This document shows positions 1 through 7,025 of a DNA stretch of 10,576 nt, piece after piece. Position 1 is the stretch's first letter. Each line of letters opens with the position of its first letter. The notes under the pieces were generated by a model. That model searched no databases. It saw only the letters and a program-made list of their open reading frames with translations, and was not told where the DNA came from. This DNA comes from an uncultured Prevotella sp. (lineage in GTDB: Bacteria > Bacteroidota > Bacteroidia > Bacteroidales > Bacteroidaceae): contig USQD01000050.1 of assembly GCA_900556795.1 (NCBI GenBank), positions 1 through 10,576 of the forward strand, in the 5' to 3' direction. Both the position numbers and the translations under genes were made by a program.

Positions 1-43
1 CAGCCCTATTACGTTAGTATGTTATGAAAAATTTGAGAGAATT

Positions 44-59
44 GAAACTTCACAGTTTC
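44..59 (-). terminator. weak hairpin downstream of the putative anti-sigma gene
   Basis: A perfect 6-bp inverted repeat (GAAACT / AGTTTC) with a 4-nt loop lies about 50 nt past the stop of the 110-610 gene. On the minus strand it is followed by AATTCTCTCAAATTTTTC, which is T-rich but interrupted. The short, AT-rich stem makes this only a candidate terminator. Nothing else is recognisable in positions 1-109: no ORF and no TAnnTTTG element on the minus strand. Confidence 0.3.
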
Positions 60-109
60 ATAATTGTTTTACTAAACATGATTTTTATATAGAGAAAGCA
101 TAGAAATAA

Positions 110-610
110 CTACTTCAATATCGTAGGAGTTGCATTGGTGGTGCTCACCTGGTCGATGCCCGTGCGCTGCATGGAATCAACGGCAGCAGAATCGCCCATG
201 GCTACGGAAACACCCTTTCCGCTCTTTGTATATCCTACGTTTTCAATCTGATTATCGACATCGTTCTGGAAAGGAACCTGAGCAGCATTGCCCAAGGTCA
301 GGACGATAGCTACTACGGCAGCAGCCTTGAAGAGCGGCTTCAGGCGCTCTGTCAATGAAACCACCTTCGCCTTGTTTGGCTCCTTGGTGTATTCATCCTC
401 AATCATCGCCATCATCTTCTGGTCGAAGTCATCCCCCAATGTCTCATGCTTAGCCTCACCCATTTCGTAAGAGAAGAGTGCTTTATATGGCTTCAGCTCG
501 GCAGGCAACTCGTCCTGGCTGAAGAATGCGCGGAGAATCTCCTCCTCTTCGAGAGAAGTCTCAGCCTTCCAATAGCGGTCCAAAAGTTGGTTGATGTACT
601 TATAATCCAT
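110..610 (-). CDS. putative anti-sigma factor, single-pass membrane protein (unrecognised family)
   Basis: A 166-aa protein with no domain I can name with certainty. Residues 1-90 are hydrophilic and acidic, with an N-terminal helix-like stretch (LLDRYWKAETSLEEEE, about 9-24) that resembles the start of many Bacteroidota proteins encoded behind ECF sigma factors. A basic patch (RLKPLFK, about 89-95) precedes one hydrophobic segment (about 96-112), which suggests a cytoplasmic N-terminus, followed by a polar, probably periplasmic tail of about 54 residues. There are no cysteines, so it is not a zinc-binding (ZAS, HxxxCxxC) anti-sigma factor. It also lacks a visible FecR domain. Its ATG lies inside the last codons of the sigma factor gene (11-bp overlap), which implies translational coupling and matched amounts. 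The anti-sigma role is inferred from topology and position; a membrane-linked accessory protein of other function is possible. Confidence 0.72.
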   Translation of the reverse strand: MDYKYINQLLDRYWKAETSLEEEEILRAFFSQDELPAELKPYKALFSYEMGEAKHETLGDDFDQKMMAMIEDEYTKEPNKAKVVSLTERLKPLFKAAAVVAIVLTLGNAAQVPFQNDVDNQIENVGYTKSGKGVSVAMGDSAAVDSMQRTGIDQVSTTNATPTILK

Positions 611-1115
611 AACTGTCGAATTGTTGAAATCTTTGTTTAACTGTTTGTCGAGCCCTGAAGATATTCACCTTGACCTGGTCTTCGGTGATGCTGAGGATGT
701 CTGCTATTTCCTTATAGGATTTTCCTTCGATGTCTCGAAGTTGCAGACAGCTGCGCTGCTTCTCGGGCAGTTCATTAATGATGTTCCTTACGATGTCCAG
801 CTTGTCTTTCTGAATCATGCGTTCGGAAGGAGTGGATGATGTCTCGTCGAGCCTTTCCGTGGTCTGCTCTTCCAGCGAATCGTTCTGATTATCCATCTTC
901 TTGATGCGGTCGATCGAGAGGTTGCGGGCGATGGTGAGGCTGTAGGCCTCGATGGAGTCGAGCTCCTGCCATCTTTCGCGGGCATTCCAGACTTTAATCA
1001 TCGTATCCTGCACAACGTCTTCCGCTTCCTCCCGGTTGAGAGTAATGCGAAGGGCCAGCCTGAAGAGTTTATTCTTCAGTGGCAAAACATCGTTTTGGAA
1101 ACTGATTTCTTTCAT
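600..1115 (-). CDS. ECF-type RNA polymerase sigma factor (sigma-70 family)
   Basis: A 171-aa group 4 sigma factor that directs RNA polymerase to a small regulon. Region 2 spans about residues 10-75, with the core-binding, -10-reading segment around AEDVVQDTMIKVWNAR (31-46). Region 4 spans about 105-165, with the helix-turn-helix around GKSYKEIADILSITEDQVKVNIFRAR (131-156), which would read the -35 element. The linker (about 76-104) is acidic and Ser/Thr-rich. There is no region 1.1 or 3, and the length is usual for the ECF class. The gene overlaps the next one (putative membrane anti-sigma) by 11 bp. Upstream, GTAAC-N16-CGTC looks like an ECF-type promoter, consistent with autoregulation. The ATG at 1115 is preceded by TAGGG (1116-1120). 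The regulon and the inducing signal cannot be told from this window. Confidence 0.93.
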   Translation of the reverse strand: MKEISFQNDVLPLKNKLFRLALRITLNREEAEDVVQDTMIKVWNARERWQELDSIEAYSLTIARNLSIDRIKKMDNQNDSLEEQTTERLDETSSTPSERMIQKDKLDIVRNIINELPEKQRSCLQLRDIEGKSYKEIADILSITEDQVKVNIFRARQTVKQRFQQFDSYGL

Positions 1116-1130
1116 CCCTACATAATTAAT

Positions 1131-1156
1131 GACGACTTACCTGCAAGAAAGTTACA
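1131..1156 (-). promoter_or_regulatory. candidate ECF-type (autoregulatory) promoter of the sigma factor gene
   Basis: On the minus strand, TGTAAC (1156-1151) is followed by a 16-nt spacer and CGTC (1134-1131), 15 nt before the sigma ATG. This matches the general ECF layout of an AAC-containing -35 and a CGTC -10 about 16 nt apart. No TAnnTTTG housekeeping element is seen in the 65-nt gap. The motif was read by eye. Self-activation is an inference from common ECF behaviour. Confidence 0.5.
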
Positions 1157-1180
1157 AGCAATTCTGAATTATTTCTATTT

Positions 1181-1954
1181 TTAACTCTTAATAACAGTTC
1201 CGTGTCTTCCATCAATGGCGGTAGCAAGGGTGATAATCACCTCTTTCACACCAGCGTCGATGGCTGCGAGAGCATTCTCCAGTTTCGGAATCATGCCGCC
1301 TGCCACGGTACCGTCTGCTTTATATCTCTCAAAATCGGCATGGGTAATCACTGGAATCACGCTGTCGTCATCCTCAGGATTGCTGAGCACGCCTTTCTTT
1401 TCAAAACTATATATCAATGTCACGTCGTAGTAAGGAGCCAGAGCCTTGGCTGTCTCGCTTGCGATGGTGTCGGCATTGGTATTGAGGATATTGCCCTTTC
1501 CGTCGTGGGTCAGCGGAGCCATCACTGGGGTGATGCCTTCGTTAATCAGGGTTTGGAGCATCTTGCCGTTGGCACGCTCTACATCGCCTACGAATCCGAA
1601 GTCGATGCCATCCTTCAACGGGCGCTTGTGACTGTGGATTACGTCCATATCGGCACCTGTCAGACCGAGGGCATTTACGCCGTTAGCCTGAAGCTTGGCA
1701 ACCAGGTTCTTGTTTACCAAACCGCCATAAACCATCGTTACTACCTCCAGCATGTCTGCATCGGTGATGCGACGGCCGTTCACCATCTTGCTCTCAATGC
1801 CGAGGGCTGCGGCTACCTTGGTGGCACGGCGTCCACCGCCATGCACCAGTACTTTCTTGCCGGGAATGGCTGCAAAATCCTTCAAGAGCCGTGCCAGCTG
1901 CTCGCTGTCTTCAACGATGGCACCGCCAACCTTTACTACTGTTACTTTTTCCAT
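1181..1954 (-). CDS. argB: acetylglutamate kinase (N-acetyl- or N-succinyl-glutamate 5-kinase)
   Basis: A 257-aa amino acid kinase that phosphorylates the gamma-carboxylate of an N-acylated glutamate with ATP, the second step of arginine synthesis, in the cytoplasm. Visible motifs: VKVGGAIV near the N-terminus with the phosphate-binding Lys8, LVHGGGRR (about 36-43), NGRRITD, GLVNKNLVAKL, GLTGADMDVI, NTNADTIASETAKAL (substrate/nucleotide site) and GGMIPKLENALAAI near the C-terminus. The reading frame stays open to 1999, but the extra 15 residues are a translation of the 7-bp repeat array and match nothing in the family; the ATG at 1954 puts MEKVTVVKVGG at the usual N-terminus. Some Bacteroidota run the pathway on succinylated intermediates, so the acyl group is uncertain. 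It follows speA by 96 bp and precedes the sigma factor by 65 bp. Confidence 0.93.
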   Translation of the reverse strand: MEKVTVVKVGGAIVEDSEQLARLLKDFAAIPGKKVLVHGGGRRATKVAAALGIESKMVNGRRITDADMLEVVTMVYGGLVNKNLVAKLQANGVNALGLTGADMDVIHSHKRPLKDGIDFGFVGDVERANGKMLQTLINEGITPVMAPLTHDGKGNILNTNADTIASETAKALAPYYDVTLIYSFEKKGVLSNPEDDDSVIPVITHADFERYKADGTVAGGMIPKLENALAAIDAGVKEVIITLATAIDGRHGTVIKS

Positions 1955-1960
1955 ATTGTT

Positions 1961-2009
1961 ACTTTGAACATTGAACTTTGAACTTTGAGCTTTGAACATT
2001 GAACTTTAT
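1961..2009. repeat. tandem 7-bp repeat array ahead of argB
   Basis: Seven consecutive heptamers can be read from 1961: ACTTTGA, ACATTGA, ACTTTGA, ACTTTGA, GCTTTGA, ACATTGA and a degenerate ACTTTAT. On the coding (minus) strand the unit is TCAAAGT / TCAATGT. The array ends 6 nt upstream of the argB ATG, so it fills the translation-initiation region. It contains no stop codon in the argB frame, which is why the ORF extends artificially to 1999. Confidence 0.85.
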
Positions 2010-2030
2010 GATTAGTAAAGCAATTGAATT

Positions 2031-2051
2031 CTTCACTCTTCGTTCTTCACT
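2031..2051. repeat. second short 7-bp repeat (three units) at the speA 3' end
   Basis: Three adjacent heptamers, CTTCACT, CTTCGTT, CTTCACT, run up to and touch the last base of the speA stop codon. On the minus strand they read AGTGAAG, AACGAAG, AGTGAAG. The unit differs from that of the array at 1961-2009 but has the same period; only 21 nt separate the two. Confidence 0.6.
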
Positions 2052-3943
2052 TACTGAAGATATGTGTATCCGAAGAGACCATTACGATAGGTGCCCAGGA
2101 ACTCCTTGCCCTCATCGAGAGAAATCTTGCCTTCCTTCACACTCTTGGTTACCCACTGCTCCAACTGGCGGACGAGCTTCTTAGGATTGTACTGTACGTA
2201 ATCCAAAACCTCCTCCACGGTCTCGCCATCGAATATCTGGTCAATGCAGTACTTGCCGTTCTTTACAGAGATGTGGGCTGCATTGGTGTCGCCGAAAAGA
2301 TTGTGCATATCGCCCAGAATCTCCTGGTAGGCACCTACGAGGAACACACCGAGATAGTATGGCTCGTTCTTCTTCAATGGATGAAGTGGGAGAACGTTGC
2401 CGATATGACCGTCGGTTACGAAGTTGGCTATCTTTCCGTCGCTGTCGCAGGTGATGTCCTGCAAGGTAGCGTTGCGGGTAGGGCGCTCGTCCAGGCGCTG
2501 GATAGGCATGATAGGGAAGAGCTGGTCGATGGCCCAACTGTCTGGCAGGCTCTGGAACAGTGAGAAGTTGCAGAAATACTTGTCGGCAAGAATCTTGTCC
2601 AATCCTCTGAGCTCCTCAGGCACGTGCTTCATGTGCTTGGCAAGACTGTTGATCTCGTGGCACACGCTCCAGTACATCGCCTCAATCTCGGCACGGGTCT
2701 TCAAGTCTACGATGCCGTGAGAGAAGAGCTGCAAAGCCTCGTCGCGAATCTGCTCAGCATCGTGCCAGTCCTCCAGCATGTTGCGTGGATTCAGGTTGTC
2801 CCATATTTCATAAAGGTCCTTCACCAGCTGGTGGTCAGTTTCCTTTGCCTCAAACTCCTCTGGCATTTCCGGCAGGGAAGCAGTCTCCAGGACATCAATC
2901 ACCAATACGGAGTGGTGGGCAGAAAGCGAGCGCCCACTCTCGGTGATGAGGTTAGGATGCTCGATATTGTTCTTGTTGGCTGCATCAACGAAGGTATAGA
3001 CACAATCGTTTACATACTCCTGGATAGAGTAGTTTACAGAGCTTTCGCTGCTGGCAGAACGGGTACCGTCGTAATCTACGCCAAGACCACCGCCACAATC
3101 TACGAAATCTACATTGTATCCCATCTTGTGGAGGTTGATGTAGAACTGTGCAGCCTCACGCAGAGCCGTCTGGATGCGTCGGATCTTGGTAATCTGGCTT
3201 CCGATGTGGAAGTGGATGAGGCGCAGGCAGTCGTGGAATCCCATCTCCTCAATCTTGTTGAGGGCGGTGAGCAGTTCGGCGCTTGTCAAACCGAACTTCG
3301 ATGCATCGCCACCGCTCTCAGCCCATTTTCCTGAGCCGGAAGAAGCGAGCTTGATGCGGATACCGATGTTTGGCTTCACGTTGAGCTTGCTTGCCACCTT
3401 GGCGATGATGTCGAGCTCATTGAGCTTTTCTACCACGATGAAGATGCGCTTACCCATTTTCTGTGCGAGCAAAGCAAGTTCGATGTAGCTCTCATCTTTG
3501 TAACCGTTGCAGATGATGAGTGAGTCGCTCTGTGCCTGTACGGCGATAACGGCATGAAGCTCAGGCTTGGAGCCTGCTTCCAGTCCCAGGTTGAACTTCT
3601 TTCCATGAGAGATAATCTCCTCAACGACTGGTTGCATCTGGTTCACCTTGATAGGATAGATGACAAAGTTTTCTCCCTTGTATCCATACTCTTCCTTTGC
3701 CTTTTGAAAACAGCTGGCTGTCTTCTCGATGCGGTTGTCGAGGATGTCTGGGAAACGGAGCAGTACGGGAGCGTTGATGTCGCGTAATGCCAACTCGTCC
3801 ATGATGTCGCGCAAATCAATCTGCGTGTTATCCTTGCATGGAGTTACATAGACATCACCCTTGTCGTTGATGCCAAAGTAAGAAGTGCCCCAGCCACCGA
3901 TGTTGTAGAGCTCCTTCGAGTCTTCAATAGTCCATTTCTTCAT
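2051..3943 (-). CDS. speA: biosynthetic arginine decarboxylase
   Basis: A 630-aa PLP-dependent fold-III decarboxylase that converts arginine to agmatine and CO2, the entry to polyamine synthesis by the agmatine route. The PLP barrel covers about residues 60-350: the PLP lysine is K99 in VIYPIKVNQ, followed by GLEAGSKPEL (120-129), HFHIGSQ (244-250), CGGGLGVDYDGT (283-294) and ESGRS (335-339). A helical insertion (about 360-460) separates this from the C-terminal beta domain, which holds TCDSDG (498-503, the cysteine donated across the dimer interface) and GVFLVGAYQEILGDMHNLFGD (532-552). Length and motif order are normal for SpeA. There is no signal peptide, so a cytoplasmic location is expected. 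aroK lies 67 bp upstream and argB follows, placing arginine synthesis and use side by side. No TAnnTTTG element is seen in the 67-bp gap, so read-through from aroK/topA is likely. Confidence 0.96.
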   Translation of the reverse strand: MKKWTIEDSKELYNIGGWGTSYFGINDKGDVYVTPCKDNTQIDLRDIMDELALRDINAPVLLRFPDILDNRIEKTASCFQKAKEEYGYKGENFVIYPIKVNQMQPVVEEIISHGKKFNLGLEAGSKPELHAVIAVQAQSDSLIICNGYKDESYIELALLAQKMGKRIFIVVEKLNELDIIAKVASKLNVKPNIGIRIKLASSGSGKWAESGGDASKFGLTSAELLTALNKIEEMGFHDCLRLIHFHIGSQITKIRRIQTALREAAQFYINLHKMGYNVDFVDCGGGLGVDYDGTRSASSESSVNYSIQEYVNDCVYTFVDAANKNNIEHPNLITESGRSLSAHHSVLVIDVLETASLPEMPEEFEAKETDHQLVKDLYEIWDNLNPRNMLEDWHDAEQIRDEALQLFSHGIVDLKTRAEIEAMYWSVCHEINSLAKHMKHVPEELRGLDKILADKYFCNFSLFQSLPDSWAIDQLFPIMPIQRLDERPTRNATLQDITCDSDGKIANFVTDGHIGNVLPLHPLKKNEPYYLGVFLVGAYQEILGDMHNLFGDTNAAHISVKNGKYCIDQIFDGETVEEVLDYVQYNPKKLVRQLEQWVTKSVKEGKISLDEGKEFLGTYRNGLFGYTYLQ

Positions 3944-4010
3944 TTCTGTTCTTGTCTTGCTAGAAATCTGTTTGTTTATTTATGATATTACCTTATTATT
4001 ATAGCCACGA

Positions 4011-4538
4011 TTATACGTTCAGCATTTTCCGTATCTGCTGAACCATCCCGTTGATTTTGTCGAAGTCGTCCATCACATTGATGTCTATGATGTGTTTTGC
4101 CTTGTTGTAGAATGGTTCACGTAGCTTCAGTTGCTCACGGATGAAGATTTCAACCTCTTCGGGTGTTTTATTGAGCAGGAGTGGTCTCACTCCCTTGCCC
4201 ATCTTCAAGTGGGTATGGAGTGTCTCTGGTGATGCTTTCAGATAGATGGTTTCACCTAATTGATTCATGTAGTCCATGTTGTCAAAGAAACATGGTGTTC
4301 CTCCACCGCAGCTCACTACTACGTTTTCAAACTCAGCTACCTCGTGGAGCATGTTGCGTTCAATTTTGCGGAACCCTTCTTCGCCTATTTCTTCGAAAAT
4401 CTGCTTCACGGTTTTTCTCATTCTACTCTCGATATACCAGTCGAGGTCATAGAACATTACGCCAAGTTCTTTAGCGAGGACTTTTCCGACAGTAGTCTTG
4501 CCGGCACCCATATATCCAATAATGATGATTGACTTCAT
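4011..4538 (-). CDS. aroK: shikimate kinase
   Basis: A 175-aa P-loop kinase that uses ATP to make shikimate 3-phosphate, the fifth step of the chorismate pathway, in the cytoplasm. The Walker A loop is GYMGAGKTT (8-16). Shikimate-binding positions are all present: D33 in YDLDW, R57 in GFRKIE, the GGG at 78-80 (SCGGGTP) and R140 in KLREPFY. The lid arginine is R118 in GVRPLL. Length is typical and no key residue is missing. It starts 53 bp after topA and ends 67 bp before speA, all on the same strand, so it is probably transcribed from the topA promoter. The topA-aroK gap contains a 9-bp hairpin that ends about 17 nt before the ATG. AroK and AroL/AroI cannot be told apart by sequence alone. 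Confidence 0.95.
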   Translation of the reverse strand: MKSIIIIGYMGAGKTTVGKVLAKELGVMFYDLDWYIESRMRKTVKQIFEEIGEEGFRKIERNMLHEVAEFENVVVSCGGGTPCFFDNMDYMNQLGETIYLKASPETLHTHLKMGKGVRPLLLNKTPEEVEIFIREQLKLREPFYNKAKHIIDINVMDDFDKINGMVQQIRKMLNV

Positions 4539-4555
4539 TTCTTCAGTTTATTTCT

Positions 4556-4584
4556 TGCCATCGCTCTTTTTGGGGGCGATGGCA
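4556..4584. repeat. inverted repeat (hairpin) between topA and aroK
   Basis: TGCCATCGC (4556-4564) and GCGATGGCA (4576-4584) form a perfect 9-bp stem around an 11-nt loop. It begins 7 nt after the topA stop and ends 17 nt before the aroK ATG on the minus strand. The minus transcript continues as AGAAATAAACTG, with no U-run, so it does not look like a full intrinsic terminator for topA. The T-rich flank is on the plus side, where there is no gene to end. A role in mRNA processing or partial attenuation is possible. Confidence 0.6.
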
Positions 4585-4591
4585 GATTCTC

Positions 4592-6919
4592 TTATTTCTT
4601 ACGACCTCTGGTTTTTGGCTCAGGAGCTTCCTTGATGATGGTCATGCATTCATCATAGCTGAGAGCTTCAACGTTTTCCTGCTTTGCCTTAGGAATGCGA
4701 TAGTTCTTTCCATCATAGGCAATGTATGGACCGTAACGGCCATTCAGGAGTTCCAGCTTGTCGTCTTCCTCGAAGGTCTTGATATGACGCTTTTCCTCGT
4801 TGGAGCGCTTTTCCTGGATGAGTTCGATAGCTCTTTCCAAAGTAATGGTCAGTGGATTATCTTCCTTAGGAATGGCTACATACTTGCGGTTGTGGAGCAC
4901 GTATGGACCGAAACGGCCGGCACCGATGGTAACGGTAGTGCCTTCAAACTCACCAACTTCTCTTGGTAACTTAAAGAGCTCCAGCGCTTCGTCCAGCGTA
5001 ATGGTTTCGATACTCTTGTCGGAAGGCAATTGGGCAAACAGAGGCTTGTCTTTATCGTCTGCACTTCCAATTTGTGCCACAGGACCGAAACGGCCTATCT
5101 TTACGTATACAGGACGTCCTGTCTTAGGATCCTTGCCCAGTTCGCGTTCGCCGGCTTTGTGCTCGCTGCGTGCATTCATGACTTCTTTCACTTCTGGCTC
5201 AAAACTCTTGTCGAAGTCTTTCATCCATTTGTTCCATTCAGTCTTTCCTGCAGCAATATCATCAAACTTCTGCTCTACGTTTGCTGTAAAGTTATAGTCC
5301 ATGATGCTAGGGAAGTTGGCAATCAGGAAGTCATTTACCACGATGCCGATATCTGTAGGGAGGAGCTTGCCCTTCTCCGAACCAGCCATTTCCTTCTTGG
5401 TTTTCTGGGTAACCTTGATACCCTTCAGGGAATCTACAGTAAATGAACGTTCCACGCCCTGCTTGTCTCCCTTCACCACGTATTCACGCTGCTGGATGGT
5501 ACTGATGGTTGGAGCATAGGTAGATGGACGGCCGATGCCTAAGTCTTCCAGTTTTTTGACGAGACTGGCCTCGGTATATCTTGCAGGAGCCAGAGAGAAT
5601 TTCTCTGTAGCAATAATCTCACGGCGCTGCAAAGCATCGCCTTCTTTCATGGCAGGCAGGAGATGAGTTGCATCTTCTGCATTTTCATCCTCATCAGTAG
5701 ATTCACGATAAACCTTGAGGAAACCATCGAAAGAAACAACTTCGCCATTGGCAATGAACTTTTCGCTTGCATTGTCGATATTGATGGTAATTGTTGTCTT
5801 CTCAATCAAGGCATCAGCCATCTGTGAAGCGAGTGTGCGCTTCCAGATCAGTTCATAGAGACGTTTTTCCTGACTGGTTCCATCGATGCTTGTCTCGTTC
5901 ATGTATGTAGGGCGGATAGCCTCGTGAGCCTCCTGTGCTCCCTTAGAGCTGGTATGATAGGTTCGTGGCTTGCTATATTCGTTGCCGTAAACCTTGATAA
6001 TCTCATCCTTGCTTGCATTGGTACATAGGGTAGAGAGGTTTACGCTATCGGTACGCATGTAAGTGATTCGTCCACTTTCGTATAGTCGCTGTGCCACCAT
6101 CATGGTCTGGCTTACGGTGAAGCCGAGCTTGCGGGCAGCTTCCTGCTGCAGGGTAGAAGTGGTAAAAGGTGGAGCTGGTGTGCGCTTCAATGGTTTCTTG
6201 CTCACAGTTTCTACAGAGAAGTTGGCATTCTTGCACTTCTCCAGGAAGGCTTCCACTTCTTCATGGGTTTTGAAACGCTGGTCAAGTTCAGCCTTCACCT
6301 CTGTTGCGCCACCATTCTCATTGATGAGAGCGAAGATGGCGTTGACACGGTAGTATGGTTCGCTCTTGAACTTCTGAATCTCACGCTCACGTTCTACTAT
6401 CAGACGTACGGCAACGCTTTGTACACGACCGGCAGAGAGTGCAGGCTTCACCTTTCTCCACAATACAGGTGAAAGCTTGAAACCTACCAGACGGTCGAGT
6501 ACACGACGTGCCTGCTGGGCATTTACCAGGTTCATGTCCAGATGTCGTGGGTGCTCAATAGCGTCCAAGATGGCAGGCTTGGTAATTTCATGGAAGACGA
6601 TACGGCTCGTTTTCTCCTCATCCAATCCGAGAACTTCGCAAAGGTGCCAGCTGATGGCTTCTCCCTCGCGGTCCTCATCGGATGCTAACCAAATCTTCTT
6701 GGCTTGCTTCGCTGTAGCTTTTAATTCTGTGACGAGCTTTTTCTTTTCCTCAGGAATCTCATAACAAGGTTCCATGGACTTCTCGTCTATACTGAGTTCC
6801 TTCTTCTTCAGGTCACGGATATGACCGTAAGAAGACATTACTTTAAAGTCTTTACCTAAAAACTCTTCGATTTTCTTGGCCTTTGCAGGGCTCTCGACGA
6901 TTACTAAATTTTCTTGCAT
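4592..6919 (-). CDS. topA: DNA topoisomerase I (type IA)
   Basis: A 775-aa type IA topoisomerase that relaxes negative supercoils through a transient 5'-phosphotyrosine break. The Toprim domain is at the N-terminus: VIVESPAKAKKIEEFLG (6-22) with the catalytic Glu9, and DEDREGEAISWHL (81-93) with the metal-binding acidic cluster. QARRVLDRLVGFKLSP (136-151) and SAGRVQSVAVRLI (162-174) follow. The active-site tyrosine is Y287 in ITYMRTDS. The C-terminal portion (from about 600) has no CxxC zinc fingers as in E. coli TopA; it carries glycine/aromatic repeats instead (GRFGPVAQIG, GRFGPYVLHNRKYV, GRYGPYIAYDGKNY), ending in a basic KTRGRKK tail that could bind DNA. A TACTTTTG element lies 29 nt before the ATG. 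The gene probably heads a unit with aroK and speA. Confidence 0.97.
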   Translation of the reverse strand: MQENLVIVESPAKAKKIEEFLGKDFKVMSSYGHIRDLKKKELSIDEKSMEPCYEIPEEKKKLVTELKATAKQAKKIWLASDEDREGEAISWHLCEVLGLDEEKTSRIVFHEITKPAILDAIEHPRHLDMNLVNAQQARRVLDRLVGFKLSPVLWRKVKPALSAGRVQSVAVRLIVEREREIQKFKSEPYYRVNAIFALINENGGATEVKAELDQRFKTHEEVEAFLEKCKNANFSVETVSKKPLKRTPAPPFTTSTLQQEAARKLGFTVSQTMMVAQRLYESGRITYMRTDSVNLSTLCTNASKDEIIKVYGNEYSKPRTYHTSSKGAQEAHEAIRPTYMNETSIDGTSQEKRLYELIWKRTLASQMADALIEKTTITINIDNASEKFIANGEVVSFDGFLKVYRESTDEDENAEDATHLLPAMKEGDALQRREIIATEKFSLAPARYTEASLVKKLEDLGIGRPSTYAPTISTIQQREYVVKGDKQGVERSFTVDSLKGIKVTQKTKKEMAGSEKGKLLPTDIGIVVNDFLIANFPSIMDYNFTANVEQKFDDIAAGKTEWNKWMKDFDKSFEPEVKEVMNARSEHKAGERELGKDPKTGRPVYVKIGRFGPVAQIGSADDKDKPLFAQLPSDKSIETITLDEALELFKLPREVGEFEGTTVTIGAGRFGPYVLHNRKYVAIPKEDNPLTITLERAIELIQEKRSNEEKRHIKTFEEDDKLELLNGRYGPYIAYDGKNYRIPKAKQENVEALSYDECMTIIKEAPEPKTRGRKK

Positions 6920-6947
6920 ACGCTTCTACACAATTTCTTTTGGTCTG

Positions 6948-6955
6948 CAAAAGTA
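6948..6955 (-). promoter_or_regulatory. Bacteroidota -7 promoter element for topA
   Basis: The minus strand reads TACTTTTG, a full match to the TAnnTTTG element used by the primary sigma factor of Bacteroidota, 28 nt before the topA ATG. The expected start of transcription would give a leader of about 20 nt. No clear TTTG -33 element is seen 19-21 nt further upstream, but that region (6961-7020) is very A-rich on the coding strand, which could act like an UP element. Confidence 0.55.
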
Positions 6956-7025
6956 AGTAAACTTTTTGCTTATACCTTATTATATAGCGTTTTTTTTAGT
7001 TTTTTAAATGTTTCGTGGCTTATTT

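Noticed and set aside
1202..1981. 259-codon open frame on the plus strand opposite argB
   Set aside because: It lies almost wholly antisense to argB, has a low-complexity, His/Cys-rich translation with no recognisable domain, and follows from the codon bias of the real gene on the other strand.
1955..1999. N-terminal extension of ArgB by 15 residues to an ATG at 1999
   Set aside because: The extra residues are a translation of the heptamer array, and the family N-terminus begins right at MEKVTVVKVGG.
1961..2051. Possible CRISPR or other spaced-repeat array
   Set aside because: The units are 7 bp and directly adjacent, with no spacers; this is simple tandem repeat DNA.
2624..3334. 236-codon open frame on the plus strand opposite speA
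   Set aside because: The opposite strand encodes a full-length SpeA with every catalytic motif; the plus-strand translation shows no family motif.
6961..7020. Possible terminator after the NUDIX gene
   Set aside because: The long T-run is on the plus strand, while transcription here runs on the minus strand where it is an A-run; no stable stem is seen beside it.
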